This document shows positions 1-6,039 of a stretch of 7,267 nt of DNA, one piece after another. The position numbers and the translations under genes are program-made. The notes beneath the pieces were generated by a model, which saw nothing but the letters and a program-made list of their open reading frames with translations, was not told where the DNA came from and ran no database searches. This stretch comes from an uncultured Saprospiraceae bacterium (GTDB taxonomy: Bacteria > Bacteroidota > Bacteroidia > Chitinophagales > Saprospiraceae): contig CALDEO010000150.1 in assembly GCA_937942465.1 (NCBI GenBank), positions 1 to 7,267 of the forward strand, written 5' to 3'. Numbering within the stretch: position 1 is the stretch's first letter; the number at the start of each line of letters is the position of its first letter.

Positions 1-103
1 TCAAAATGACTTTGATATCGGTAAAAATCGAGATAGCAACTACGTGTATGGTCCTAGCCAACCGAGGACTTTCTTTGTAGGATTTGCGATGCGGTCAATG
101 TAG
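1..103 (+). CDS. TonB-dependent receptor, C-terminal end (5' part outside window)
   Basis: The frame starting at base 2 is open from the window edge to a TAG at 101-103 and encodes 33 residues. They contain NYVYGPSQPRTFFVGFAMRSM (split here as NYVYGPSQPRT and FFVGFAMRSM). An N-Y-V-Y-G-P-x-x-P-R-x-F-F-x-G pattern right before the stop is what I expect for the last two beta strands of a Bacteroidota TonB-dependent receptor barrel, where alternating aromatic residues close the 22-strand barrel in the outer membrane. The substrate cannot be read from this fragment. It converges on the minus-strand flavoprotein operon and shares a terminator hairpin with it. A second receptor lies further right, so this may be a two-receptor iron-uptake locus, but that is inference. 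The fragment is too short for the ORF alone to be convincing; the call rests on the motif. Confidence 0.8.
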   Translation, partial: QNDFDIGKNRDSNYVYGPSQPRTFFVGFAMRSM

Positions 104-131
104 AAGCAATGAATTATATGTACATAATAAA

Positions 132-167
132 GAAAGCCTCATAAGTCAATTGACTCATGAGGCTTTC
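132..167. terminator. Bidirectional terminator hairpin between converging genes
   Basis: Arms 132-147 (GAAAGCCTCATAAGTC) and 152-167 (GACTCATGAGGCTTTC) form a 16-bp stem with one A-C mismatch and an AATT loop. On the plus strand the stem is followed by ACTTTTACAATTTTATTT, and on the minus strand by TTTATTATGT, so both sides have T-rich tails. It lies in the 80-bp gap between the receptor stop (103) and the membrane-protein stop (184), which is where a shared terminator for converging transcripts belongs. Confidence 0.85.
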
Positions 168-183
168 ACTTTTACAATTTTAT

Positions 184-678
184 TTATCTCTGCCAAGAAC
201 CAATAATCGTATAGCTTATCAACAATACACTCAGCCCGAATGATAGCGACATCAATGCTCCACTGATCATCACTACATAGCTCATCCAATCATAACCAAT
301 CCATATCAAATAGATACCTCCGAAGGTCACAAGTACAGATATGAGTGGCTCTATCATCAGAGTATTTTTTACTTTTGCGGGGCATCTCGTACCATACACC
401 AATAGCGCTAGAGTAAAGAAAATGACAGACATACTCAGTATATGCGTATGTATGATATTCAGCATTTCGTGAGAGCTTTTCTTAAATTTCATCTCATCAG
501 CCTCCTCATTATCTTCATTGCCATTATAATTCTCGACCACACCTTGCGTGGTCGCTGCCGTCGTCTCATTGACGAATACGATACCCGAGAAGTAGCCGAT
601 ACTGAGCACTACCGCAAACAGTAATATGAGCAACTGTAGCGGTCTAGCAAGATTAATTAAATAATTTTCTGATAGCAT
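184..678 (-). CDS. Four-helix integral membrane protein, putative partner of the flavoprotein
   Basis: I do not recognise a named family. The 164-residue protein shows four hydrophobic segments at about residues 13-36, 76-97, 108-128 and 132-158, with an acidic, Asn/Glu-rich loop (about 50-64) between the first two. His70, His77 and His79 (S-H-E-M then I-H-T-H) sit at the entry of the second helix, suitable for heme or metal coordination, although no ligand is proven. It is the last gene of the minus-strand operon: its ATG overlaps the TAA of the FMN-binding gene by one base (TAATG), which suggests translational coupling and a joint complex. By analogy with small cytochrome-b-like or quinone-oxidising membrane proteins beside flavinylated proteins, it could carry electrons across the inner membrane to the FMN domain. 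This role is inferred from context only. No SD sequence decides the start; the overlap does. Confidence 0.75.
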   Translation of the reverse strand: MLSENYLINLARPLQLLILLFAVVLSIGYFSGIVFVNETTAATTQGVVENYNGNEDNEEADEMKFKKSSHEMLNIIHTHILSMSVIFFTLALLVYGTRCPAKVKNTLMIEPLISVLVTFGGIYLIWIGYDWMSYVVMISGALMSLSFGLSVLLISYTIIGSWQR

Positions 679-1220
679 TATAGTTGACCTTGAGTCTTCA
701 TGTAATCAAGTGACTCCAATAGATCGCCTACTGCAGTTGTCATACTCGTAGCAGATATGGTTGCTCCGGATATCCCATCTATATTATCGCCGAGAGTAGG
801 TCTATCAGCTGTAGTCAGATTGAAAAATTGAGACAACCATCGCTTCGTTCCTATCTGCTTGCCGTGCTTCTCCCGATAGATGAGTACTTTAGTATTAAGG
901 ACTTTGAGATTGACATCAAATAACACGATGTAGTCAAAAACATTCTTCATACTAGGGGCTTGGCTCACATAGATATAACCTACTGATGCAGCATTACTAT
1001 CGATACGATATAAGTGGTCAGTCAATGTGCTTTTGGTTACTTGCTCCGACACATCATTGATGGATACGGGATTGATCTGGTAATCATCCACGTTATATGT
1101 GGACACGACGGTTTTATTGATTTTAGTTTTCAACTTACTCGACCAGTCCTTGCTGATAAAGCTCATGGACACTATAGCTATTAACACTATAAAACATGAC
1201 TTAACCAATATTGAATTCAT
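678..1220 (-). CDS. FMN-binding domain protein (RnfG/NqrC-like), membrane-anchored
   Basis: This 180-residue protein has an N-terminal hydrophobic segment (about residues 4-21) acting as a signal anchor, so the rest should lie in the periplasm. Residues 81-132 (GYIYVSQAPS through REKHGKQIGTKRWLSQF) match the core of the FMN_bind family. Asp148 to Thr154 reads DGISGAT, the D-x-x-S-G-A-T flavinylation motif, followed by I-S-A-T-S-M-T; Thr154 (bases 759-761) is the expected attachment residue for FMN transferred by the ApbE enzyme. In RnfG and NqrC this covalent FMN carries electrons outside the cytoplasm. No other Rnf or Nqr subunit is present, so this is a stand-alone flavoprotein and not part of an ion pump. 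It follows the DUF6607 gene after 27 nt and couples to the membrane-protein gene downstream. No ApbE gene is in the window. Start at 1218-1220 (ATG). Confidence 0.9.
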   Translation of the reverse strand: MNSILVKSCFIVLIAIVSMSFISKDWSSKLKTKINKTVVSTYNVDDYQINPVSINDVSEQVTKSTLTDHLYRIDSNAASVGYIYVSQAPSMKNVFDYIVLFDVNLKVLNTKVLIYREKHGKQIGTKRWLSQFFNLTTADRPTLGDNIDGISGATISATSMTTAVGDLLESLDYMKTQGQL

Positions 1221-1247
1221 ATTAAATAAATTTGATATATGTTACTA

Positions 1248-2213
1248 TTACTTCTCTTCTGATTTCATGGTCTCAGCCGGTAGTTCCTCTTGCTCACCTA
1301 AGTCTACATAGGTATTTATCAACGCATCTAGCTCTTCTTTTTTCCATTCTCGTTGACCGAATAAAAGATGCTCATATAGGCTCTTATCTGCTACCTTGGG
1401 GTGCAGCTTAAGATCTTGCTTTTTATCAAATATACCGTCCCATGTAGCTCGTACATCTACCCACGTCTCCTGATTATCGTTCCAATAGTCTTGAGCTGGC
1501 TTACAGTCCACATATGATCTTTTTTTGTAGACATTATAGCCTTTCTCTTGTACGAGTAATTCGTCTTCTGCACCGTCAGCTCTTACGATTTTATCATTGT
1601 CTTGCTCATGCAACCAACCATAATCCTGTATTGCTACCCTATTGCCTCTCTTCATTACATTATAGTCACTTCTCTTGGTGTATTCTCGTCTTGGCAGTGG
1701 ACTATCTGCCTTATTGTACCAAGTCGAGCGATCATCTACATGCGTCCATGTCGCTGTACCAGAGTATCTCGGGCTATCATCAACTTGATAGACTTTTTGT
1801 GTCCACTTCCCCGTTACCGCCTGTGGGCTTAGTGGCTCGTATACCCACTTGCTGTCTTTGTCAAATCTATATTGAGTAGTATCCTCAAATATCCAATCTT
1901 GTCTCCAATGTTTGATAATCATACTATCACTTATGATCAATAGATGTTGGATGACGATCTTGTCTTCTGTCTCCTCCACAAGCTCGGCCCACTCAAATGC
2001 CGCAGAGGTATAATCATAGGCTTTTTCGTAGTCTACCTCAGGGGCAAATGTCTCTGTGTATTTAAACTCGACATCATAACAGCCCAACATAGACTTGATG
2101 GCCGCAATGTCTTTTTGTTTTTTATTCATCTGCGCTTCTACGCTAGATGTAGCACCTATCGACAGGATGATAATCATCGCTAAAGTGCTTGTACATCGAA
2201 TAACTGAGTTCAT
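1248..2213 (-). CDS. Secreted DUF6607-family protein
   Basis: The 321-residue protein begins with a signal peptide (about residues 1-28; hydrophobic stretch LAMIIILSIGA, probable cleavage after VEA), so it is exported. The mature part closely resembles the DUF6607 family as I remember it: an N-terminal KDIAAIKSMLGCYDVEFKY block (34-52), KHWRQDW (101-107), KWTQKVYQVDDSPRY (136-150), LPRREYTKRSDYNVMKR (173-189) and DYGWLHEQDNDKI (197-209). The family is rich in Trp, Tyr, Asp and Arg, and I know of no assigned biochemical function. Cys45 and Cys237 are the only mature cysteines and could form a disulfide. The last 15 residues are Glu-rich. It is the first gene of the minus-strand operon, ahead of the FMN-binding and membrane genes, and its promoter faces the hmuY-like promoter. 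Its place beside TonB receptors suggests a periplasmic or surface role in iron or heme uptake, by context only. Confidence 0.88.
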   Translation of the reverse strand: MNSVIRCTSTLAMIIILSIGATSSVEAQMNKKQKDIAAIKSMLGCYDVEFKYTETFAPEVDYEKAYDYTSAAFEWAELVEETEDKIVIQHLLIISDSMIIKHWRQDWIFEDTTQYRFDKDSKWVYEPLSPQAVTGKWTQKVYQVDDSPRYSGTATWTHVDDRSTWYNKADSPLPRREYTKRSDYNVMKRGNRVAIQDYGWLHEQDNDKIVRADGAEDELLVQEKGYNVYKKRSYVDCKPAQDYWNDNQETWVDVRATWDGIFDKKQDLKLHPKVADKSLYEHLLFGQREWKKEELDALINTYVDLGEQEELPAETMKSEEK

Positions 2214-2278
2214 AATGGTATGCTTTTTTAGATTGAATTTTTAAATAGTTTTCAGGTTCTAGACCTTCAATTATGACA

Positions 2279-2286
2279 CAAATCTA
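2279..2286 (-). promoter_or_regulatory. Candidate -7 box (TAGATTTG) for the minus-strand operon
   Basis: On the minus strand this reads TAGATTTG, matching the Bacteroidota -7 consensus TAnnTTTG exactly. Transcription would start near 2272, giving a leader of roughly 60 nt before the ATG at 2213. No TTG is visible at the expected -33 position (about 2305-2310), so the upstream element is weak and the promoter may need an activator or be inherently poor. Confidence 0.5.
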
Positions 2287-2305
2287 ACAAATTATTTTCA
2301 TTATT
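2287..2305 (-). promoter_or_regulatory. Fur-box-like sequence between the divergent promoters
   Basis: Read on the minus strand, AATAATGAAAATAATTTGT matches the classical 19-base Fur box (GATAATGATAATCATTATC) at 13 of 19 positions. It lies directly upstream of the minus-strand -7 box. The region is very AT-rich, so part of the match is expected by chance. The Fur consensus also comes mainly from Proteobacteria and Firmicutes. This is a weak candidate operator, listed because the flanking genes look iron-related. Confidence 0.25.
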
Positions 2306-2306
2306 T

Positions 2307-2323
2307 TTAATTAGTCTAAATAA
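2307..2323. promoter_or_regulatory. Palindromic candidate operator in the divergent control region
   Basis: TTAATTAG-T-CTAAATAA is an interrupted palindrome with 7 of 8 base pairs and a perfect TTAG-T-CTAA core (2311-2319). The core resembles the centre of the DtxR/IdeR iron-box consensus (TTAGGTTAGSCTAACCTAA). The site overlaps the -33 area of both divergent promoters and the spacer of the rightward one, so a bound repressor could shut off both operons. Binding by an iron-dependent regulator is inference; no regulator gene is in the window. Confidence 0.4.
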
Positions 2324-2329
2324 GAATTG

Positions 2330-2337
2330 TAAGTTTG
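2330..2337 (+). promoter_or_regulatory. Candidate -7 box (TAAGTTTG) for the HmuY-like operon
   Basis: TAAGTTTG matches the Bacteroidota -7 consensus TAnnTTTG exactly and sits 33 bases before the ATG at 2371, giving a transcription start near 2344 and a leader of about 27 nt. The box contains the in-frame TTG at 2335, so that upstream codon would lie before the RNA start and cannot be the translation start. The -33 region (about 2304-2311) lacks a TTG. Confidence 0.6.
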
Positions 2338-2370
2338 CGATCATTAATAATTCATATTAACCTTACTAAC

Positions 2371-3618
2371 ATGAAGACAATATTTACACTACTATTAAGT
2401 TTTGCGCTTACGCAAATGACTTTTTTAACCGCTCAAATAGACCAAGTTTCTGTAGGGGCAACCTATGCTCAACAAGCATTCTATGATATTCAATCAGGAG
2501 ACGTAACTAACTACGACAATGATCAGTGGGATCTTGCATTTTCGGCTGTAGGACAGCAAGATGCAGGTATATTTATCAATGAATCCGTAGGTTCTGGTCA
2601 AGGACTTTTCCAGATATTCGAGAGTACAACAACAGACTGGAGTGAAACAATAACAAACACCGATGCATATGTAGATGAAGGTGGATTATTTAATGCCGAA
2701 GACGACTGGAGCAATGGTGCATTAAATACTATTAAAGATCCTGCATCACCATTTGACTATGGATGGGGAGCATACAATACGAGTAGTAATCAAGTAGAAG
2801 GAACCACCATTTTCATAATCAAAAATAGAGCTGGTGAATTTCTTAAGTTCAGAGTAGTATCATTGATATCCGGTACATATACATTTGAAACTGCTAACTT
2901 GGATAACTCAAATCCAAAAACTTACTCTGTGTCTAAAGATGATGCAGGTGATGGGCAGCTCGTATACTTCTCATTAGATACAGAAAGTCAAGTAGAGATC
3001 ACCACCGATTATGATTTATTCTTTGGGCGATATTTTACTCCTATCGATGCCGGTGACGGTACGACAATCAACTACCCTGTTACTGGTATATTACTAGGCC
3101 CAGGTGTAGAAGCAGCCGTTGCTGATGGTGTAGATGTAAATGCGGTAGTTGCAGATGACTACGCAGACTTATACTCAACAAATCCAGAAACAATAGGCCA
3201 TGACTGGAAGTCATTCAGCTTTACATCAGGTTGGGTTATTAGTACAGATCGTGCTCAATTTGTAAAAACTAGAAACGGAGAAATTTATAAGATCGTGCTT
3301 ATTGACTTTGAAGGGTCTAGTACTGGCGTTACAACATTGGAGAAAACTTTGATCACAAGTGTATCTGTCGATGATCAAGTAGCAAGAGATCTATCTCTGG
3401 TTGTCTACCCTAACCCTACAACAGACTTCATCAGCATTAAGCATGACGAACAAAAAGAATTCAATCTTACTGTATATAATGATCAAGGACAGACCATGAT
3501 CCAAAACAAAATCAATAGTAACACCCCTATGTCTGTTGATGAACTAACTAGTGGACTATACTTAGTACTAATTGAAAACAGTGATGTTAAAAACTTTCAA
3601 ACTCTTATAGTTAAATAG
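2371..3618 (+). CDS. HmuY-like protein with tandem HmuY-type units and T9SS type A sorting domain
   Basis: I start this gene at ATG 2371 because it gives a clean signal peptide (MKTIFTLLLSFAL to about FLTAQ, residues 1-22) and follows a fitting promoter; an in-frame TTG at 2335 lies inside that promoter. The 415-residue protein shows HmuY-family hallmarks: WDLAFS (53-58) and the strand pair IFIIKNRAGEFLKFRVV with SGTYTFE (147-173). A second, weaker copy follows: VYFSLDTES with DYDLFFG (198-219), then HDWKSF and FVKTRNGEIYKIVLIDFEG (277-315). Residues 342-415 form a T9SS type A sorting domain (VVYPNPTTDFISI, then ELTSGLYLVLIEN and a final LIVK), which directs export through the outer membrane and usually surface attachment. 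HmuY proteins capture heme and pass it to the HmuR receptor; the receptor gene here lies 373 bases downstream of the stop. Mature HmuY units contain one His (His277), no Met and no Cys, so the ligand or its binding mode may differ from classical HmuY. Confidence 0.82.
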   Translation: MKTIFTLLLSFALTQMTFLTAQIDQVSVGATYAQQAFYDIQSGDVTNYDNDQWDLAFSAVGQQDAGIFINESVGSGQGLFQIFESTTTDWSETITNTDAYVDEGGLFNAEDDWSNGALNTIKDPASPFDYGWGAYNTSSNQVEGTTIFIIKNRAGEFLKFRVVSLISGTYTFETANLDNSNPKTYSVSKDDAGDGQLVYFSLDTESQVEITTDYDLFFGRYFTPIDAGDGTTINYPVTGILLGPGVEAAVADGVDVNAVVADDYADLYSTNPETIGHDWKSFSFTSGWVISTDRAQFVKTRNGEIYKIVLIDFEGSSTGVTTLEKTLITSVSVDDQVARDLSLVVYPNPTTDFISIKHDEQKEFNLTVYNDQGQTMIQNKINSNTPMSVDELTSGLYLVLIENSDVKNFQTLIVK

Positions 3619-3639
3619 TTAATCATATTCTTTTTCGAT

Positions 3640-3667
3640 AGGAGTGTCGAGTGAAAGCGGCACTCCT
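3640..3667 (+). terminator. Intercistronic hairpin after the HmuY-like gene
   Basis: AGGAGTGTCG (3640-3649) pairs with CGGCACTCCT (3658-3667) over 10 bp, including one T-G wobble, around the 8-nt loop AGTGAAAG. The tail TGTTTATAATCT is only moderately T-rich. Its position 22 bases after the HmuY-like stop suggests a leaky terminator or an mRNA-stabilising hairpin that lets the secreted capture protein be made in excess of the receptor. It also covers the in-frame TTG at 3667, arguing against that codon as the start of the next gene. Confidence 0.5.
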
Positions 3668-3699
3668 TGTTTATAATCTACCAACCCAATCTAAATAGT

Positions 3700-4005
3700 A
3701 TGTGCTTTAGAGAAGTATTAAGTAAGACGAACCATGGGACTATTTACATTTCTCCTTGCGGTGAATATTACAAAATCGTATTCAATAATATCATATTCAT
3801 ACATGATCAGAAAGCATTTACAGACTTCTATGCCAATGTCGAAAACTGCCACAAAACAGTAAAAGACGAGACCATAAGGGACAACAGAGATATCGTATTC
3901 TCTACACTTATGAAAACCATGATACTATGTTTCTCTGTAGATGAAATCTGTGAACTGCACTACCTTTTACAATCAGCACTTATAGACTCACATGCATATG
4001 CCTAA
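3700..4005 (+). CDS. Small Cys/His-rich cytoplasmic protein, probably DUF6686 family
   Basis: I place the start at ATG 3700, giving 101 residues from MCFREVLSKT; an in-frame TTG at 3667 would add 11 residues but lies in the hairpin of the preceding terminator. No signal peptide or membrane segment is visible, so the protein is probably cytoplasmic. It carries HGTIYISPCGEYYKIVFNN (12-30), resembling the H-G-x-I-x-x-C-x-x-C-x-x-x-x-x-x-F-x-N opening of the short Bacteroidota DUF6686 proteins as I recall them; the first of the usual cysteine pair appears as Ser18 with only Cys20 kept. Cysteines stand at 2, 20, 50, 77 and 84, histidines at 12, 35, 51, 87 and 98, which could bind metal or heme. 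Its 3' end overlaps the receptor gene by 14 nt in another frame, so the two are co-transcribed and probably translationally coupled. The function is unknown. Confidence 0.7.
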   Translation: MCFREVLSKTNHGTIYISPCGEYYKIVFNNIIFIHDQKAFTDFYANVENCHKTVKDETIRDNRDIVFSTLMKTMILCFSVDEICELHYLLQSALIDSHAYA

Positions 4006-6028
4006 GATCATTCTATTATTACTATGCTTATCATCTGTAGCAGTAGCTCAAGATACAGTAGATACTTCGGGATTTGATATTGTCCTTGACGACTATATCA
4101 TCACGGCACAGTACGAGCCTACTCACTACAAAGAGGTGATGCATAACGTAACAGTCATCAACAAAAACACGATTGCCAACAGAGCAGCAGTGACTCTTGA
4201 TGAAATCATAACAATGGCTCCATCAGTACGACTTGTACAAGATCCTATATTGGGTACTTCCATACGAATGCGAGGCATATCATCTAGCAATGTAGCCATA
4301 CTACGGGACGGTGTACCGATCATCGGTAGGCAAAACGGCAGCATAGATATCACCCAAATATCACTACAAAATGTCGAGAGAATAGAGGTTGTAGAAGGGC
4401 CTATGTCCAACATATACGGCAGTAATGCGGCTGGTGGTGTCATCAACATTATTACTAAAAAATCACAGAAATCAACATTTGAGTTCAACTCAGATAACCT
4501 TGTAGAATCTACAGAAATAAGAAACAACCAAGCTACACTTGGATACAAAAAGAAAAACTTAATGACAAAAATCAATGCTAGGTCCTACCGATTTGAAGGA
4601 TTTCCGATAGATAGCCTCAGACTACAAGAAAGCGTCTCGCTCAACGATAGTACTAAGATAAACCAAATCAAATATCCGTACAATCCTAAAAACCAACTCC
4701 AGTTAGGTGGTCTTATGCGATATGACTTCAATGCCAACCATCAAGCACATATTGAATACCAGTACAACCACGAATTTCTGAATAACTACGGTGTTGTGAA
4801 GCGGGCACAATTCAATCCATATGCAGAGGACAATACCTTTACAACGACTAGATCAGACCTGGCACTACATTTCAAAGGCGAGATTGGATCCAAAGTATTC
4901 ATTGATGCAACAACGGCTTACAATAAGTATGATCGCATCACAGAGTCCAACCGACTATACTTAGAGACACAACAAATAGATACGGCCTTACAGACGATCG
5001 ATACCAATTACTTTTCCAATAATTTCACCAGAATCAACGTTGCATATCGACCACAAGAAGACTGGACCATCATGTCTGGCATCAACCATAACTACGAGAC
5101 AGGTGGGGGTGATCGAATAAAATCTACGAATACAGAGGACTCCACAAGAGCAGTATCTAATGAAATCGCAGCATACACAGAAATGAAATATGCAGGACTC
5201 GACAAACTACAGTTATCGGCATCTGGAAGGTGGACTTACCACAATATTTATAGAAATCAAGCAACTTTTGCATTGCATGGTAAGTATGCAATAACAGATG
5301 AGGCATCTATCAGGCTGAGTTATGCGCAGGGATATCGTAGTCCATCACTCAAGGAGCTGTATTTAGAGTTTGTAGATGTATTCCATAATATATTTGGCAA
5401 TGTAGATCTTAAACCTGAGTTTTCGCATGATCTACAGGCTACATTTGATATGGAACTACTCAAGGGTATTGACATCTCCTTCAATGCATATCGAACAACA
5501 ATATCAGATAGAATCAATCTGACACAAACCGATAACGGAGAGTTTTACTATGATAATATTGATAGCTATGATGTATATGGTTTTCAGCCGAGTATGAGCT
5601 ACCGCTTCAATAATTTTAACGTAAATAGTTCTGCAAGTCTAAGCTACTGGTCATCTCAAATAGATGAAGAAGATGTACCAGACTATGGTCGAATATTCGA
5701 TATGAATAATAGTGTCACGTATAAAAGTAATTTTTTGAATATGGGATTCACACTCAACCACCGACACGTGGGCTCTATCCCAACTTATAGAGAAAACAAT
5801 GGTGCCATAGAAGTCAGAAGAATATCTGCCTACAATCTACTCGACCTAACAACTAATAAGTCTATACTCAACAATAAAGTTACATTGGTTGCAGGTGTTA
5901 AAAACCTACTCAATATAGTATCCATAAGTACCGAAGGTGCTGGTACAGGTAGTGCCCATGGTGGAGCTGCCAGAAATGTGATTGGACTTGGCAGATCGTT
6001 GTTCATACAAGCAAGTGTTGCCTTGTAA
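3992..6028 (+). CDS. TonB-dependent receptor, HmuR-like (heme/iron uptake)
   Basis: The 678-residue outer-membrane receptor starts with a signal peptide (residues 1-20, cleavage after VAVAQ or just before the Q), then a TonB-box-like DYIITA (34-39), and a plug domain at about 48-158: TLDEIITMAPSVRL (68-81), IRMRGISSSNVAILRDGVPI (91-110), VERIEVVEGPMSNIYGSNA (128-146) and GGVINIITKK (148-157). The rest is a 22-strand barrel. There is no carboxypeptidase-like N-terminal extension, so it is not SusC-type. The heme-receptor region is recognisable: YRSPSLKELY (448-457) for the FRAP/YRAP box, His465 in FVDVFHNIFGN, and GNVDLKPE (469-476) for the NPNL/NPDL box. In HmuR/HemR-type receptors the histidine between these boxes takes part in heme use. 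ATG 3992 overlaps the previous gene; a second in-frame ATG at 3998 is equally possible. The substrate, heme against another iron chelate, remains inference from motif and HmuY-like neighbour. Confidence 0.9.
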   Translation: MHMPKIILLLLCLSSVAVAQDTVDTSGFDIVLDDYIITAQYEPTHYKEVMHNVTVINKNTIANRAAVTLDEIITMAPSVRLVQDPILGTSIRMRGISSSNVAILRDGVPIIGRQNGSIDITQISLQNVERIEVVEGPMSNIYGSNAAGGVINIITKKSQKSTFEFNSDNLVESTEIRNNQATLGYKKKNLMTKINARSYRFEGFPIDSLRLQESVSLNDSTKINQIKYPYNPKNQLQLGGLMRYDFNANHQAHIEYQYNHEFLNNYGVVKRAQFNPYAEDNTFTTTRSDLALHFKGEIGSKVFIDATTAYNKYDRITESNRLYLETQQIDTALQTIDTNYFSNNFTRINVAYRPQEDWTIMSGINHNYETGGGDRIKSTNTEDSTRAVSNEIAAYTEMKYAGLDKLQLSASGRWTYHNIYRNQATFALHGKYAITDEASIRLSYAQGYRSPSLKELYLEFVDVFHNIFGNVDLKPEFSHDLQATFDMELLKGIDISFNAYRTTISDRINLTQTDNGEFYYDNIDSYDVYGFQPSMSYRFNNFNVNSSASLSYWSSQIDEEDVPDYGRIFDMNNSVTYKSNFLNMGFTLNHRHVGSIPTYRENNGAIEVRRISAYNLLDLTTNKSILNNKVTLVAGVKNLLNIVSISTEGAGTGSAHGGAARNVIGLGRSLFIQASVAL

Positions 6029-6039
6029 GGCTCCAATAC

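Noticed and set aside
678..1220. FMN-binding gene as part of an Rnf or Nqr ion pump
   Set aside because: No other Rnf or Nqr subunit is adjacent; the neighbours are DUF6607 and an unrelated small membrane protein.
1514..1879. Plus-strand open frames inside the DUF6607 gene
   Set aside because: They are antisense to a conserved protein, and the translation is Cys/His/Leu-rich with no recognisable motif.
2254..2266. AGGTTCTAGACCT as an operator or leader hairpin of the minus-strand operon
   Set aside because: Only four outer base pairs form and the centre mismatches, so it is no better than chance in a leader of this size.
2335..2370. TTG at 2335 as the start of the HmuY-like gene
   Set aside because: The codon lies inside the -7 box, upstream of the probable RNA start, and the extra residues would spoil the signal peptide.
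4126..4575. Minus-strand open frame (149 codons) opposite the receptor plug
   Set aside because: The plus-strand frame encodes clear plug-domain motifs; the antisense frame is a shadow of that coding sequence.
6020..6031. GCCTTGTAAGGC as a terminator for the converging receptor and antiporter genes
   Set aside because: The stem is at most 4-5 bp with a 2-4 nt loop, overlaps the receptor stop codon and has no T-run.
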